Assembly (NCBI GenBank): GCA_029204225.1
Contig: CM055113.1
Location: forward strand, 27,598,592 to 27,662,591
DNA length: 64,000 nucleotides
Reading direction: 5' to 3'
Source of the DNA: Diphasiastrum complanatum
Lineage: Eukaryota > Streptophyta > Lycopodiopsida > Lycopodiales > Lycopodiaceae
Both the position numbers and the translations under genes were made by a program. Positions 36,691 to 48,462 of the stretch are shown piece by piece; positions within the stretch are counted from its first letter, which is position 1; each line of letters begins with the position of its first letter. The notes below the pieces were generated by a model, which was not told where the DNA came from, did no database searches, and saw only the letters and a list, made by a program, of their open reading frames with translations.

Positions 36691-38380
36691 TGGCTTTCAG
36701 CCCTCTGCCTGATGAAGATGTTTGCGAACACGAAAGTCAAAAGACACGAAGCACAAAAGTTTTGCGAACACCTGACGGGAAGACACGATTGCTTCAAAAC
36801 TAGACACTCGTTGGCGGTATGGTTATGGGTACAAATTGGATATGAGAATCTTTTGCGGTCCAACACGAGAAAGTCACACGACGAAAACGAAACCAATGAC
36901 GCGACACCAAAAAACGTCGCAAAAGCTTTTCTGCCCTCACGCTCTAAAGAATACCAGCAAAGATCATGCAAGTACCCAGAAGTACAGATATCTGATCTGA
37001 TGGCATGACGTCAACAGATACACTCTAGCTCGTGGCTAATCTGCCACTCTTGTAATTTTTTGATTAGGTAGATGCTTAATCACTCTAATCTTAAAGTTAC
37101 ATAGAGCGACTATATACTTATTGGATGATAATTGACACATATATGAATATACAGATGAAGTAGTCTGATGCTAGTAAGCAATCAAGATGAAAATACAGAC
37201 AATAAGTCCGCCTGTGTGCGAGACAAGTTTTGTGAGCAGGATCCATAGTGATCCACATGTCTGCTAGTAAGCGAGACATCCACTTGTATTTCTCTCACGC
37301 CAACGCACTGCACGGATTTGCATGCAGTGCTTGAAGAATCAGAGAAAATCAATAAATGATCTTGTAGCCATTGTGCACATGTCAATTTATGATGTATGAT
37401 CTTGAATGCAAATGTGTCTACTGTTATTCGTCTGTCTGATTCTCTCATTCATTTCAATTCTGCACAGATGAATAAAGGACAAAAGAATCGCAAACACTGT
37501 GTTTTTACACAGGTTATGGTGACAAGCGAAAATGGGACACTATCCTACAGAATGCCGAAGGTTCCCTAAAAGCTAAGGCACCCTGTAAATCTTATCCTAA
37601 GGCCATTCATAAGAGTGACCCACTTTTCGCATCATCACCAACGTTCACTTCAGCACTGGCTGACGTCGCACCTTTTTTTTAACGCTCACTCCATGCAGTT
37701 GTGCTAACAGATTGGACAACGATTGCAGCCACTCACGATCTCCTATAGACAGCACATCCACTCTGTACTTTCACATTTGCACACCTGTAATATTATGTAT
37801 ATATATTGGATACCATTCGTGTATTCAATATAGAGGGAAGATGATGATGATCAAATGATCAAGTGAGAGAAGGAGAGACTAAGAGAAGAGGTTTCATCCC
37901 TCATTACAAACAAAATAAACTTCGTAGGGCATGCGGTTTCGTTCGCTATTTTATTGTGCTCTGTCGCATTATTAACTTGTATACATGATATACTTAATCT
38001 GGTACAACTCTTTGTTTCGCATTCAGATCTATGTTAATATTGTTATGTTTGTTCTTCATTTTGTCTGATATTTCTAGTTGCTCTTTCTGGTAATAGACGA
38101 TCAACTTTTAGTCTCATCTTTCGCGAACAATTTGCGACTAATTATCAGTCTAGCACAGTCTAGCTCTTCGCAAATCATTCGCGACAAATAATTTGTCTTG
38201 CAATTCATGACAAATCGTTTATCTAGCGCTTCATCCATTAAATGTTTGGCTACATGAATGACTGTGATTTCTATCACTAAAGTTCTCTTCATTCTGAGAG
38301 AGTCAAATAATTCATTCCTCTATGCACGGACATTTTCTGTTCGAGTTCGTTTCTCGTTCGTTCTCTCCCTCTCTCCAACA
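36691..38380 (+). repeat. copia LTR zone before the 38.4-kb element
   Basis: The right edge is firm: CTCTCTCCAACA at 38380, just before the primer site. The last part (TTAAATGTTTGGCTACATGAA) aligns with the LTR at 44247-45275 (TTAAATGTTTGGCTACGTAAT). A TATA-like TGTATATATATTGG sits near 37797. The stretch at 36.96-37.10 kb matches sequence downstream of the minus-strand copia at 28.8 kb. The left boundary is not resolved (about 37.4 kb is possible), so this may be a 3' LTR of the upstream fragment and the 5' LTR of the next merged into one. Confidence 0.6.
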
Positions 38381-38392
38381 TGGTATCAGAGC
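38381..38392 (+). promoter_or_regulatory. copia primer-binding site (tRNA-iMet)
   Basis: TGGTATCAGAGC is an exact match to the usual plant initiator-Met tRNA primer site, directly after the LTR end CCAACA. Confidence 0.9.
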
Positions 38393-38469
38393 TATCTTCA
38401 TAGCTTGATTAACTTCCACATTACAAGACTCTACTAGCCGATAGAGTAGTTGTTTTCTTGTTCTGTACT

Positions 38470-40700
38470 ATGGAAAAAGAATTGTACAACGTTATTATAG
38501 GTACAGAAGGGAAACCCGAAGCAGACGACGCGACAATCGCCAGATGGAAGTTGAAGGATGGAAAAGCTTTTGCACTGATCATCCTCAACATCACGGATAC
38601 CCACATCAGCCATGTATCCGAGACTTAGACATCGAAAGAAGTCTGAGAAATCTTGAGCACACTATACGAAGTGCGAGATATAGCTTCCAAGCTACATCTT
38701 AGGAGGAAATTATACTCCCTCAAGGTGACGAATGATGATTCTCTGCAAAATCACATTAATCAATTCAAGAACCTACTAAGACAAATGGCCGCTGTCGGAT
38801 CTGTCATAGACGATCAAGTCGTAGTGATGCAATTGCTTACAAGCTTGTCAAGTTCTTACGACAGCTGGATGATGATCATCACGACTCATCCATAATTGAC
38901 TCTTTAGAGAGTCGTTACTATGTTGTTGCAGGAAGACACGCGAAGGAACGAAGCCTTGAGTTTCTCAACTGATTCTCACATCTTGTACACCAACAAGAGC
39001 ACAACAAAAAGAAGAAGAAAGGCCCGAAGCAATCAAAGCCAGACCAGAAACTAGCTCAGCACAAGGAACAGTCGAATCCGCAGACAAAGAAGAAGTTGTT
39101 CTGTAGATACTGCAAACGAAACAACCACAAAATACAAGACTGTCGCATACTTCAAGCGAAGAACAACAACAAAGGGCAGTCGAATCAAGTGGCGAATGCA
39201 GCTGCAGAAGCTCCACAGCCTATTCAAGAAACAGATCATGATGCCTTCATGATCAACCATCAAGGAGCATCTGGCGACAGTTCTTGGTTCCTGGATTCTG
39301 GAGCCACTCAGCACATCACTAGCCTCATTGGCTGTTTCGAGTCCTATGCACCTTACAGTACTCAGAAATTCATTCACCTTGGCGACAATAGCACACAATC
39401 TATTAAAGGTGAAGGCACTGTAAGATTATGCATTGCGAATGATCAGTCTAAGTTACTCTCTAAAGTCCTGTATATACCAAAGTTATCTACGAATCTGGTC
39501 TCTGTAAGCAGAATCACAGATCTAGGACACGGAGTAGAATTCGAATGTGATCAATGGAAAGTAGTTGATAGGACAGGCAAGATCCTAGCACTCAGAAAGA
39601 GCCATGGATACTTGTATAAATTAAGTCATTGTTTTTCTACCTCTAGTCAGGCTCTCAGTACTTCAATTCAGACAAATAAAGGTTTACTTTGGCATTATAG
39701 ACTTGGTCATTCATGTTGTTGTACAACGAATGTCTAGACAATCTATTGTTCTTGATCTCGACTATCGTCACGAAAAAATCGAGTTACATGTCTGTCAAGA
39801 CTGTCTAGTTGGTAAACATACTAGGAAACCATTTAAGTCAAGCCATCAACATATTGCTAGAGGATTGCTAGATGTTGTACATTCAGATATTTGTGGCATG
39901 ATGAAAAATCCTTCGTTGAAGGATGCCAAGTATTTTACAACCTTTATTGACGAATTCTCCAGAAGGACGATGGTGTATTTCATAAAGAAATCATCAGAAG
40001 CTTTCAACTACTTCAGAATCTTCAAGGAGCATGCAAAAAAGGAGACTAGAAGGACGATCAAGGCCCTAAGGTCAGACAACGGTGGAGAATATATATCTGT
40101 CGAGTTTAAGGAGTACTGCCAAAGCCAAGGCATTTAGCAACAATTTATCACTCCTTATATTCCTCAGTCTAATGGCTTAGCTGAGAGGAAGAACCGTACT
40201 TTGGTCGAATCTGCTAAATGTATGCTATCGCATGCATCGTTGCCCAAGAGATTCTGAGCTGAAGCTATCTCCACTGTAGCTTACGTCCAGAACAGATGTT
40301 CGACCAAGGTCCTCTCATACAAGACACCCCACGAGGTGTGGACAGGCTCTAAGCCTTCTTTGAAGAACCTAACAATGTTCGGGTGCATTGCCTACGAGCA
40401 TATCCCAAAAGACACAAGGAAGAAATTGGACTTCCAAGGTCTCAAGGCCATCCTGATCGGATATACTTCATCTGATAACACCTACAAGTTGTACAATCCT
40501 GATACCCAGCAAATCTTATATAGCCGGAATATAATCTTTATCGAGGATCAATTCGTCGACCTCAAAGGCAAGAATATTGCTCAAGAAGAATCTACATCTC
40601 CTGCCATTGACACGTCAGTCCGAGCTTCTGGCTCAGGCGTGTCTATTGTCGACCCACTTTGAGACATCGAATCAGACGAAGATGTTGCTTCTACCTAGCA
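38470..40700 (+). pseudogene. copia gag-protease-integrase without RT
   Basis: gag starts at ATG 38470 (MEKELYNVIIGTEGKPEADD), stays in one frame to 38893 through two in-frame stops, then shifts. The second frame gives a knuckle CRYCKRNNHKIQDC (CX2CX4HX4C), protease SSWFLDSGATQHITS, GAG-pre-integrase (GLLWHYRLGHS) and, after another shift at about 39.7 kb, the integrase core: VVHSDICG, FTTFIDEFSRR, LRSDNGGEYISVEF, PQSNGLAERKNRTL, then LDFQGLKAILIGYTSSDNTY. The catalytic D, D and E positions are kept. Stops occur at 40135 and 40256. RT and RNase H are absent; the frame ends near 40.7 kb where unrelated sequence starts. Confidence 0.85.
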
Positions 40701-40734
40701 ACAAGTCCCAAGAGTGGTTCATCAGTCGAACCGA

Positions 40735-41335
40735 TGCCGCGAAGAAATAGGTGGAAGGATTTGGGATTGGCCATGGACAAAATTACGATCCATACGCCAA
40801 ATTGGCCAATCATCCATCAACTTTTTAGTTGGACAATATGAATGGATTTTCACCGGCCTTACAAGCATACAAGCGGGAGTATATACACTCTCCCGATCCG
40901 ACAGTGCAACAATCGGCACTTTTTGCAAAAGACTTGACTCTGTTGGCATCAGTGGCAACGAGATGGGATGTTTGCTTTTCTCCTTTGGCATTCGATCCAA
41001 ATAAGCCAATGGCCTCTGAGAATATCAAGGATCAACTGTCGGTGGCTCAACTATATTTTCGTGCAGCAATGATGGGAGGCTTCTGGGAATCTCACTTCAC
41101 GTCTTGGACAACTTCAAAGTGGGTTGTCGTAGCTCATCGTTGTTTTTTGTTGCATAATTTGGATTTTAACACTGTCCGACTCGATTTTATGGAGAAGGTG
41201 CAGTATCATTTAATAAAGATTCGTTGCGAAGCAAATAAAAGTCCCAGTAACTGCATCTTGCAGGTGTCGTGGGACCGTCACCATTTTTGGTGGGAGCTAC
41301 TGTTGGAGGGTTTGCGGATCCTAAGGCAACCCTAA
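40735..41335 (+). pseudogene. Unknown 168-codon ORF before an LTR-like block
   Basis: An open frame at 40829-41335 follows a single in-frame TAG; upstream codons in the same frame (GHGQNYDPYAKLANHPSTF) look like its continuation. Notable stretches: NGFSPALQAYKREYIHSPDP, SVAQLYFRAAMMGGFWESHF, WDRHHFWWELLLEGLRIL. It is rich in aromatic residues and Trp and does not look like copia RT, which should lie here. It directly precedes the LTR-like block at 41380, so it may be coding matter of a different element or captured host sequence. I do not recognise the family. Confidence 0.4.
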
Positions 41336-41379
41336 CCCTAATTAATAAGTGAGAGAGATTTGGCAGCCTGCGTGTGTAG

Positions 41380-42035
41380 GTCCAACCCGATGATCACATA
41401 GAGATTTTATTTGCTTAGAAAGTCAATGAAAGGACTTTAGGCCTTTTTGTGGGACTTTGAATGTCACAGGGCCTAAATGTCAAGTTAGTGAATAAAGTTG
41501 GGTTTTCACGGTTCCCAGTCTTTTTTAAATTTGAATAATTAGGGAGGCATAAATGGACAAATAGGATTCAGAGGCCAGAATCCTCTTCTCTATTATATAA
41601 AAGGGACCAACTCGAGTTCCTACACGTGTTCATTCTTCATTTCAATAAAGCAGATTGGTTCTCTTATGAAATGAATTTATGAATGTCGTTGCTCTCTAAC
41701 ACTTTTCCTCCATCTCTCATGCTTTCTTTGGATTTCGCTAATTGTTGAATCTGATTGTTATTGAGATTGCATGTTTTTATACTTTTTATGAGGGAGAGGG
41801 AGAGAGAGAAAGAGAACGCTATCTTGTTGTGGATCTAGTGTTAGAGGGTGTAGTGTTAATGCTTAGGGTTAATGGATGTTAGAGTTAGATGTGAATCTTG
41901 CATTCATGCTGAAGTCTGAACTATACTATCGCTCTCATGGGAACGAATCTATGCGTGACAACTAACTTCATCTCTTTGATGCTAGATTAATTAGATCTTG
42001 GATTGAGGTTAGGCAAGGAAAGAAACCCACTACAC
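41380..42035 (+). repeat. LTR-like block, left arm of an inverted pair
   Basis: Starts near TCCAACCCGATGATCACATAG. It includes 'aaaggactttaggcctttttg', 'aagttagtgaataaa', a TATA-like ATTATATAAAAGGG near 41592 and CAATAAAGCAG near 41642. The whole block reappears reverse-complemented at 42698-43315. The presence of promoter and poly-A-like motifs in order suggests an LTR read on the plus strand. No primer site or target duplication was found. Confidence 0.65.
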
Positions 42036-42697
42036 CATGGGGCTCACAACTGTACATTTTAGCCTAGCACTAATAATTCTCGTGCTCTCAGACTTGACTT
42101 TCACCTTCATCTCTGCTGGAAACCCTTTTTGGGTGATGAGACACTACATCGGTACCTCAGGTGCATGGCATCAACTAACATCTATATATAGTAGACTAGG
42201 CAAATGATGGTTTTTAGTATTTTTTTTAATTTTATTTTAGAGATATTTTATTTTTTTGGTGTTTTTTTTTTTTTTTTTTTTTTTTTCAGTTTCTAGAAAC
42301 TGGCTGGGAAGTAAGCTTTGCCCTTCAAACAGTAGCTTCATTGCATCACGGTGGTTATGCGCACAAGTCAGCAAAGGGGTTTAATGAAGATTTCTCTTTT
42401 TTTTGTCACCAAAATTGTAGAAAATGATCGATTTTTCTAGTTTCTCTGATTTCTTCATGTCTAAATGGATCTTAGGATTAGTGATCTGTTTGGCCTTCCT
42501 TGATCAACAATTAGAACAGATTTCAAGCAAAAAATTCACACAAATCAAGCAAACTTTCTCTCAAATTAATCCTAAAATGCAATTTTAACACTATTATGCC
42601 AAAACAAGATGCCTAAATGCAAGCTAACATCCAATCATGGATCTGAAATATGTTGAAAATGAAGAATTGGTGTAGCTTCCCAAAAAGACACTAAAAT

Positions 42698-43315
42698 TGT
42701 AGCGAGTATTTCCTATCCACCTTCAACCCTAGATCTAAGTACATTAAGTATAAAAGGAGATGAAGAGGATTAACATGTTGTCATGCGAAGATTCGTTTGC
42801 ATGAGAGCGATAACATAGTTCATAATCAAGTACTTGCTAATGATTCCACATCTAACACTAAGATTAACACTACATCCATTAACACTACTCAAGTGAAAGT
42901 TAAATTTACTTTTCTCTCTCCCTCTTTTCTCTCACAAAAAGTATAATAAAATCAATCCCAACAATTAGAAAATCCAACAAACATAAAGATCCAAATAAGC
43001 ATGAGGGATGGAGCAAGAAAGAAGAGCAAGGACATCAAATTTCAATCCATAAGAGGTTCAACCTGCTTTCTTGAAATGAACATGTAAAAGGAATCATACT
43101 ACTGTATATAGTGAATTTTAGAGCTTTGGCTTCAAATCCTATTGGCCAATTTCCACCTCCTTTATTGTTTGAAATTTGAAATATGGGGTGAATCCTTTTT
43201 ATTCACTAACTTGACTATTAGGCCTTGCGACATTAAATTCTCGCAAAAAGGCCTAAAGTCCTTTTATTAACTTCTAACTAATCAAATAACTATGTGATTA
43301 TTGGGTTGGACTTAT
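42698..43315 (-). repeat. LTR-like block, right arm of an inverted pair
   Basis: Reverse complement matches 41380-42035 in order: AGTCCAACCCAATAATCACATAG, aaaggactttaggcctttttg, aagttagtgaataaa, tgttagatgtg, agatctagggttgaaggt. Divergence with indels implies two separate old insertions or an ancient inversion. The spacer at 42.04-42.70 kb holds a long T run near 42260-42287 and nothing coding. Confidence 0.65.
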
Positions 43316-44246
43316 GATTGATGAATCATATGATTCTAAATATTTATGATTGACAGATCGTAAATTGATACTTAATTTTCATCAGAAGATTATAAGGGAA
43401 TGTGATGATTCTTGAGATGATGAGTATTTCTCGATCTATTGAAAAAGTCAAGAATTTAGATCAATTAGTTGAAAATCTAAATTTCTTTACTCAAGTGCAT
43501 AATTGAGATTGTGTAGGTCTCACAGACATTCTCATAAAGGTAATTTATTTTTACTTATGAGAAATTTGCTTACCTTAGTGGATGAAGTTCTACTACAGAT
43601 TGTGGTCTATAGATTTCAACATTCCATTTTCCTATTTCCAAGAGTTAGGATACTCTCCTCTCTTGCATTTAGTCACCATAGCTCGGGGGTGAAGCGGTTA
43701 GGGGATTGACTATCTGTTGCTTGTTGGTTGGGTGGTTTGGTCCGCATGAGTCCTTTTGGTCGCATGCAATAGGATCTAGGTAGATCTTCACTTGGTGATT
43801 CTTATAGCTAGTTTTTTCTTTCCTTGTTGATGTCATCATTGTTAGAAAGCAAGGTAAAGAGATTTCATGTGTAAAGTGGCAATCTACCAGCCAACACCTG
43901 TTGAGTCCTTCCACCAAGCCAGTACATATCAAAATCATCATAGAAACTGTAGCGAGATTGTTTAACCCAGCTCACCTCTCAAAGTTTGATGTCGAACTTA
44001 GCAGCCACAACCAGTTGGGCCAATTTTGTCTGTTGTCACTTGCTCTGACCTATTACCCATTCCCTCATCCGCTACCACCACCCTCACCTTTGATTCTCCA
44101 TTATTGTCTTTCATTAAAATTGGTCCAACTATTAGAGCCACGGAAGCGCAACTCGTTTCACCCCCACGATCCACAACTTTATCGCCGCGAGCACTTGAAT
44201 GTTCATGGATCTGATAAATGATTCCAACGCTTTGGACACATAAATG
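43316..44246. other. Unassigned spacer
   Basis: No supported gene. Short frames at 43.5 and 43.9-44.2 kb lack motifs. Confidence 0.4.
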
Positions 44247-45905
44247 TGTTGGATTATTCTCTTACTAATCGACTAATTGACATTTTAGTCTTCGTCCAAT
44301 TTTTATCCAAACCTATAGATTTATTCGTGTTTTTACACAATCTGCGTAATTACTCAGAAACGGCTCACAATGTCGGAATTTTTGGGATTTTTGTCTTTTG
44401 GAATTTTCTCTCACTTCAGCTTTTTCGCAAAAAGCCAGATGTCTCAAATGTTAAGAAAATGACGTTGGTGAAGACCTTTGCATTATTCGCATTTTTTGCA
44501 TGACAGTTTACGTTCATTTTTGCAGAATGATAGTTTACGTTCAAATCTGCAGACAGACTGTTTATGACAAAAACCACCGACTTGCATTAATTCATCAAGC
44601 AAGTAATTTCTGAGAAGTCCTAATTGGATGGATGTCAGCACATCACATCCAACTAGATAACGCATTTGATGACCTAATTGCTTAAATAGTTGTTCATATT
44701 CCTACATCTTATGGATTGAAGCATGAAGATCAATCATCAAGTATTGAATAAACATCGCTCTCTCTAGCCTGCAAGCTTGAACGCTCTTGAGCATTCTAGC
44801 TCAAATCTTTAGAGTTGATTAGAGATTGTCATTGCACTTACCGCTTATTAGTAGTTGCGCTTAATTCAGACTTGAGATAGCTTAGAGTACGCGGCTTGAT
44901 CCGCAACTTGTTGTACTCATTTACATTTGTTTCATTTTCATGCTGAATCAATACTATCTTCTTATTACGTTCATGATCGTCTCAAAATGTATGCGTTTCT
45001 ATAATTATTCGCGATTAACTATTTGTCTAATAATTCAATGCTTAAATGTTTGGCTACGTAATTACTGTAGTACTAATGATTTTAAAGTTAGTCACTATAA
45101 GATCAAATGTGATTTTTATCACTATTGTTTTGTTCGAAATTGATAGGCGTAGTCATGCATAGAGAAAGAGAAAGATAATTTATTCCGCTAGGCACAATAA
45201 GTTTTAATTCTTATTGTTCAAATTCTTTTTATTCGATTCTATTCGACCTATCTTTTCACACACCTCTTTCCAACATGGTATCAGAGCATTGATTCTTCAA
45301 GGCCTAATACTATATCAGAGCGCAATCTCTTATACTCGATATCAAATTATTTATCAGTTTGAATTAATTTGTTTCAGTATTAGAGAATTGATTTTCACAA
45401 CACGGTATCTCTCTTAACGTCGACATACTAAAGTTCCAGATGGATTTTCAAAGTAAAGCCGGTCTTATCACAGACAAGCTGAATGGATCCAATTATCATT
45501 TATGAAAATTTAAGATGAAGACCTTGCTAATTGCCAACGAGTTGTTGGATGTTGTTACAGGTATTGACATAAAGCCTGAACATGACACAAAAGACTCGAA
45601 ATGAAAATCGAAAGATGGTTAACTTTCGCGCTTATTATCCTCGATATATCAGATACTCAGATTTCTTGGATTATTCTCCTACTAATTGACTAATTGACAT
45701 TTTTATCTTTGTCCAACTTTTATCCAGACTTGCAGATTTCTTCGTGTTTTTACATAGTCTGCATAACTACTCAAAAACAGTTTACAGTGTCGGCATTTTT
45801 TATATTTTCACCTTTCGGGTTCTCTCACTTCAACTTTTTCGCAAAATGCTAGATGCCTTAAATATTAAGGAAATGTCTTTAGCGAAGACCTTCGTGTCAG
45901 TTTAG
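44247..45905 (+). mobile_element. Collapsed copia: LTR, PBS, gag start, truncated second LTR
   Basis: The left LTR runs from TGTTGGATTATT (44247) to TTTCCAACA (45275), 1029 bp with palindromic TGTTGG...CCAACA ends. The primer site TGGTATCAGAGC follows at 45276-45287, then gag-like sequence (FQSKAGLITDKLNGSNYHL). At 45664 the LTR start recurs (TCTTGGATTATTCTCCTACT) and can be followed for about 240 bp against 44247-44500. So gag is fused straight to the 3' LTR with pol deleted, and that LTR is cut at about 45905 where another copia begins. It belongs to the same family as the element at 38.4 kb, sharing LTR end and PBS. Confidence 0.75.
45276..45287 (+). promoter_or_regulatory. copia primer-binding site (tRNA-iMet)
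   Basis: TGGTATCAGAGC immediately follows the LTR end CCAACA. Confidence 0.9.
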
Positions 45906-46039
45906 GCTTTTATGAAGTGGCGGATTTATAACTACATCTCAAGATGGAGAGGAAGCCATGTTCATCAAAGGCAAATTCAAGGGCAAAGGCAAAAGCAAGT
46001 AGTCAAAGGGTCAAGATCAAGGTGAGCCTTCTACTTTTG

Positions 46040-47650
46040 TTAGAAAAAAGAAAGATAGATCCAAGTTAAAATGCCTTTATTGTAGAGTGAAAGGGCATTT
46101 TGCAAGTTATTGCTTCAAGAAGAAGAGAGATTAAGGTGAGAAGCAAACCAATCTAACTCTTGATGAAGATGGTGTTGATGAACAAAATTCGAATGATGCT
46201 TTTGTTATGTCATCTTGCTTGTTGACTAATCATGGCGATATTGATCCTTGGTGGGTTGATAGTGGAGCTACATCATATATGACATATCATGAGGAGTATT
46301 ATTCATCATTGATGGCATTTGAAAGTGACAAGAAGGTGATCTACACGGCCGATGATGGTGAGTGTGCAATCAAAGGGATTGGCACAATTCCTTGCAATCT
46401 TGAACTTGACAAAGACATCAAACACCTCATGTTTGTTTTTTAGTAGATAGACCCAACAAAATCTACTAAAATCATCAATAAAAGTCACACACATTTTAGC
46501 ACCTCCATTGCTAATTGTAGTAACACCATGAATATCCGAATGCACAAGTTGAAAAGGCTTACTTGACCTTGATGTAGATCTCGTGTAAGGTAACCTATAT
46601 GACTTTGATAAAGCACATTGCTAGACCAAACACAACTTGCGCCTTTGTCATTACCTCCAATGACCTGTAGTTGAGATGCCCCAATCTCTTGTGCCATAAC
46701 TCTTACATTGAAAATTACTCCTTTTTCATACATCCAACTTGGTTAGCAACAACATAAGCATCAAGTTTGAACAATTTACCTTGTCTCTTCTCTTTTGCAA
46801 TCGATTCATCCTCCTTCTTGATCAAACAAGCATCACCATCAAACTCCACTCTGAATCCCTTGTCAAGCATTTGACTCACACTAAGAAGGTTCTTAGTGAT
46901 AGATGAAATGAACAAAATATCCTTCAAATTTATATTCCTATTAGTAGAGAGGGAATCAAGTGCTTGACGAGTGACAATGATGGTGAGTACATTTCCACCA
47001 AGTTCAAGGCATTTTGTGATGCAAATGGGATCAAGAGAGAATACACAAGCCCAAGGACACCTCAACAAAATGGAGTGGCAGAGAGGAAGAATAGAACCTT
47101 ATGTGAAGGTGCCAAAGCCATGAGGTTAGGTGCAAATCTTACTAAATCCTTTTGGGATCAAGCTTTGTTGTGTGCTAATTTTCTATGCAATAGATGACCA
47201 GGTGTGGTATTGGATGAAAAAATCCCTTTTGAGATGTTTGGTAGAAGGCCGAGTGTCAGGTTTTTCAAAACTTTTGCATGCATTTGCTATATCAGAATTA
47301 CTCTTGATGATAGAACAAAGGAGGATCCATCTTCAAGAAAAGATATTTTTGTTGGTTGAACAAGGCTTACAAAGCTTTTATTCTTTTAGCTAAGAAAGTG
47401 GTCATTGGAAGAGATGTCATTTTTTAAGAGGGAAACATTCCAAAAGTGTCTTCAACTGGTGGTGTGGATGTTGGATCTAAGATTCTTGATGATACTTTGG
47501 ATGTTGATGTTGAAGAGCCTACTTCAAATCAAAAGCCAAGGAGGACATCAAGGCAAAGGAAACAATCTTTGAGACTCACTTATGATGAGAATGATAAGCC
47601 AGTGGAAGTTATTCATTTTGTATTTCTCACGTATTTTTGGTGACTCTTCT
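46040..47650 (+). pseudogene. copia gag end, protease and integrase (broken by inversion)
   Basis: Plus-strand parts: KLKCLYCRVKGHFASYCFKK, protease DPWWVDSGATSYMTYHEEYY and GIGTIPCNLELDKDIKHL to about 46.42 kb. Plus-strand reading resumes at about 46.96 kb with LTSDNDGEYISTKFKAF, RTPQQNGVAERKNRTL and FWDQALLCANFLCNR. The middle, from GAG-pre-integrase to the first integrase aspartate, is present only on the minus strand (see next entry). Further frameshifts follow after 47.19 kb. It cannot encode a working integrase. Confidence 0.8.
46425..46957 (-). pseudogene. Inverted copia segment: GAG-pre-integrase to integrase core
   Basis: On the minus strand, from high to low coordinates: NLKDILFISSITKNLLSVSQ, MLDKGFRVEFDGDACLIKKE, GKLFKLDAYVVANQ, ELWHKRLGHLNYRSL, then MHSDIHGVTTISNGGAKMCV, TFIDDFSRFCWVYLLKNKHE and VFDVFVKFK. 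This is exactly the part missing between the flanking plus-strand protease and 'SDNDGEY' integrase pieces, so the element carries a simple internal inversion of about 530 bp. Both breakpoints can be placed to within about 20 bp. Confidence 0.8.
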
Positions 47651-48462
47651 TGTGTAGATGATGTTATGCAAGTGGATGATGGTGATCATGGAATGGATGC
47701 AACTAATGAATCTGGAAAAAAAAGTTTTGTTCAATGGCTTTGATGGTCAAGTGAAAGATCAAGAGGTTGATCTCAAAGGGCTTCAACAACACAAAAGGGA
47801 AGGTGGAAATTTGGAGCTAGTCAAGAGCATCAAAGGGAAGTCAAGTGGAAAAGATACTTTGGATCTGTTTTTGCAGGCTATTGAAAACTCAAGTAAGGTC
47901 AATGGAGCAGCAAGGAAGTGTTGTTCAAAGTTACTTTACTTGTTCTATCTCATGTTTGAGCAATTTCATGTGAATGTGTGCAAATTGTCAAGATACGGTG
48001 AAACTAGTCACATTGTTTTGCATCATTTTGATGTTGGAGTTGTGCTAGCATTCTTGGCTGGTTTTGTTGAGGGTTGATGAGATTTTATGGCAAGATGGAG
48101 ATGGAGGCTCATTAATGGACTTTCATGGTGAAAACATATCAAGAAAGGACAAAGATGGAGGAGACATGCAAGCAAACGGTTATCACTCACATTTATTGCT
48201 TGGTTGCTATTATTTTCCAGAGATATCAAAGGTGGAAGCATGGAAGAATTCATTCATTGTGATTCTATGTTACATTCTATGTTGGTTTTTCATCTCGATA
48301 TGTAAAGTTGATGCAAGAAATAGTGAAGCATCCAACATGGACCTATTATCTATATCAATAATGAAAGTTATTATAAAACCATATAAAGGAGGTCTATTCT
48401 TAGAATGGAGATCATTCTTAAGATGGATTAAAATTGTGTTGTAAAACTAGTTGAAGAGGGAG

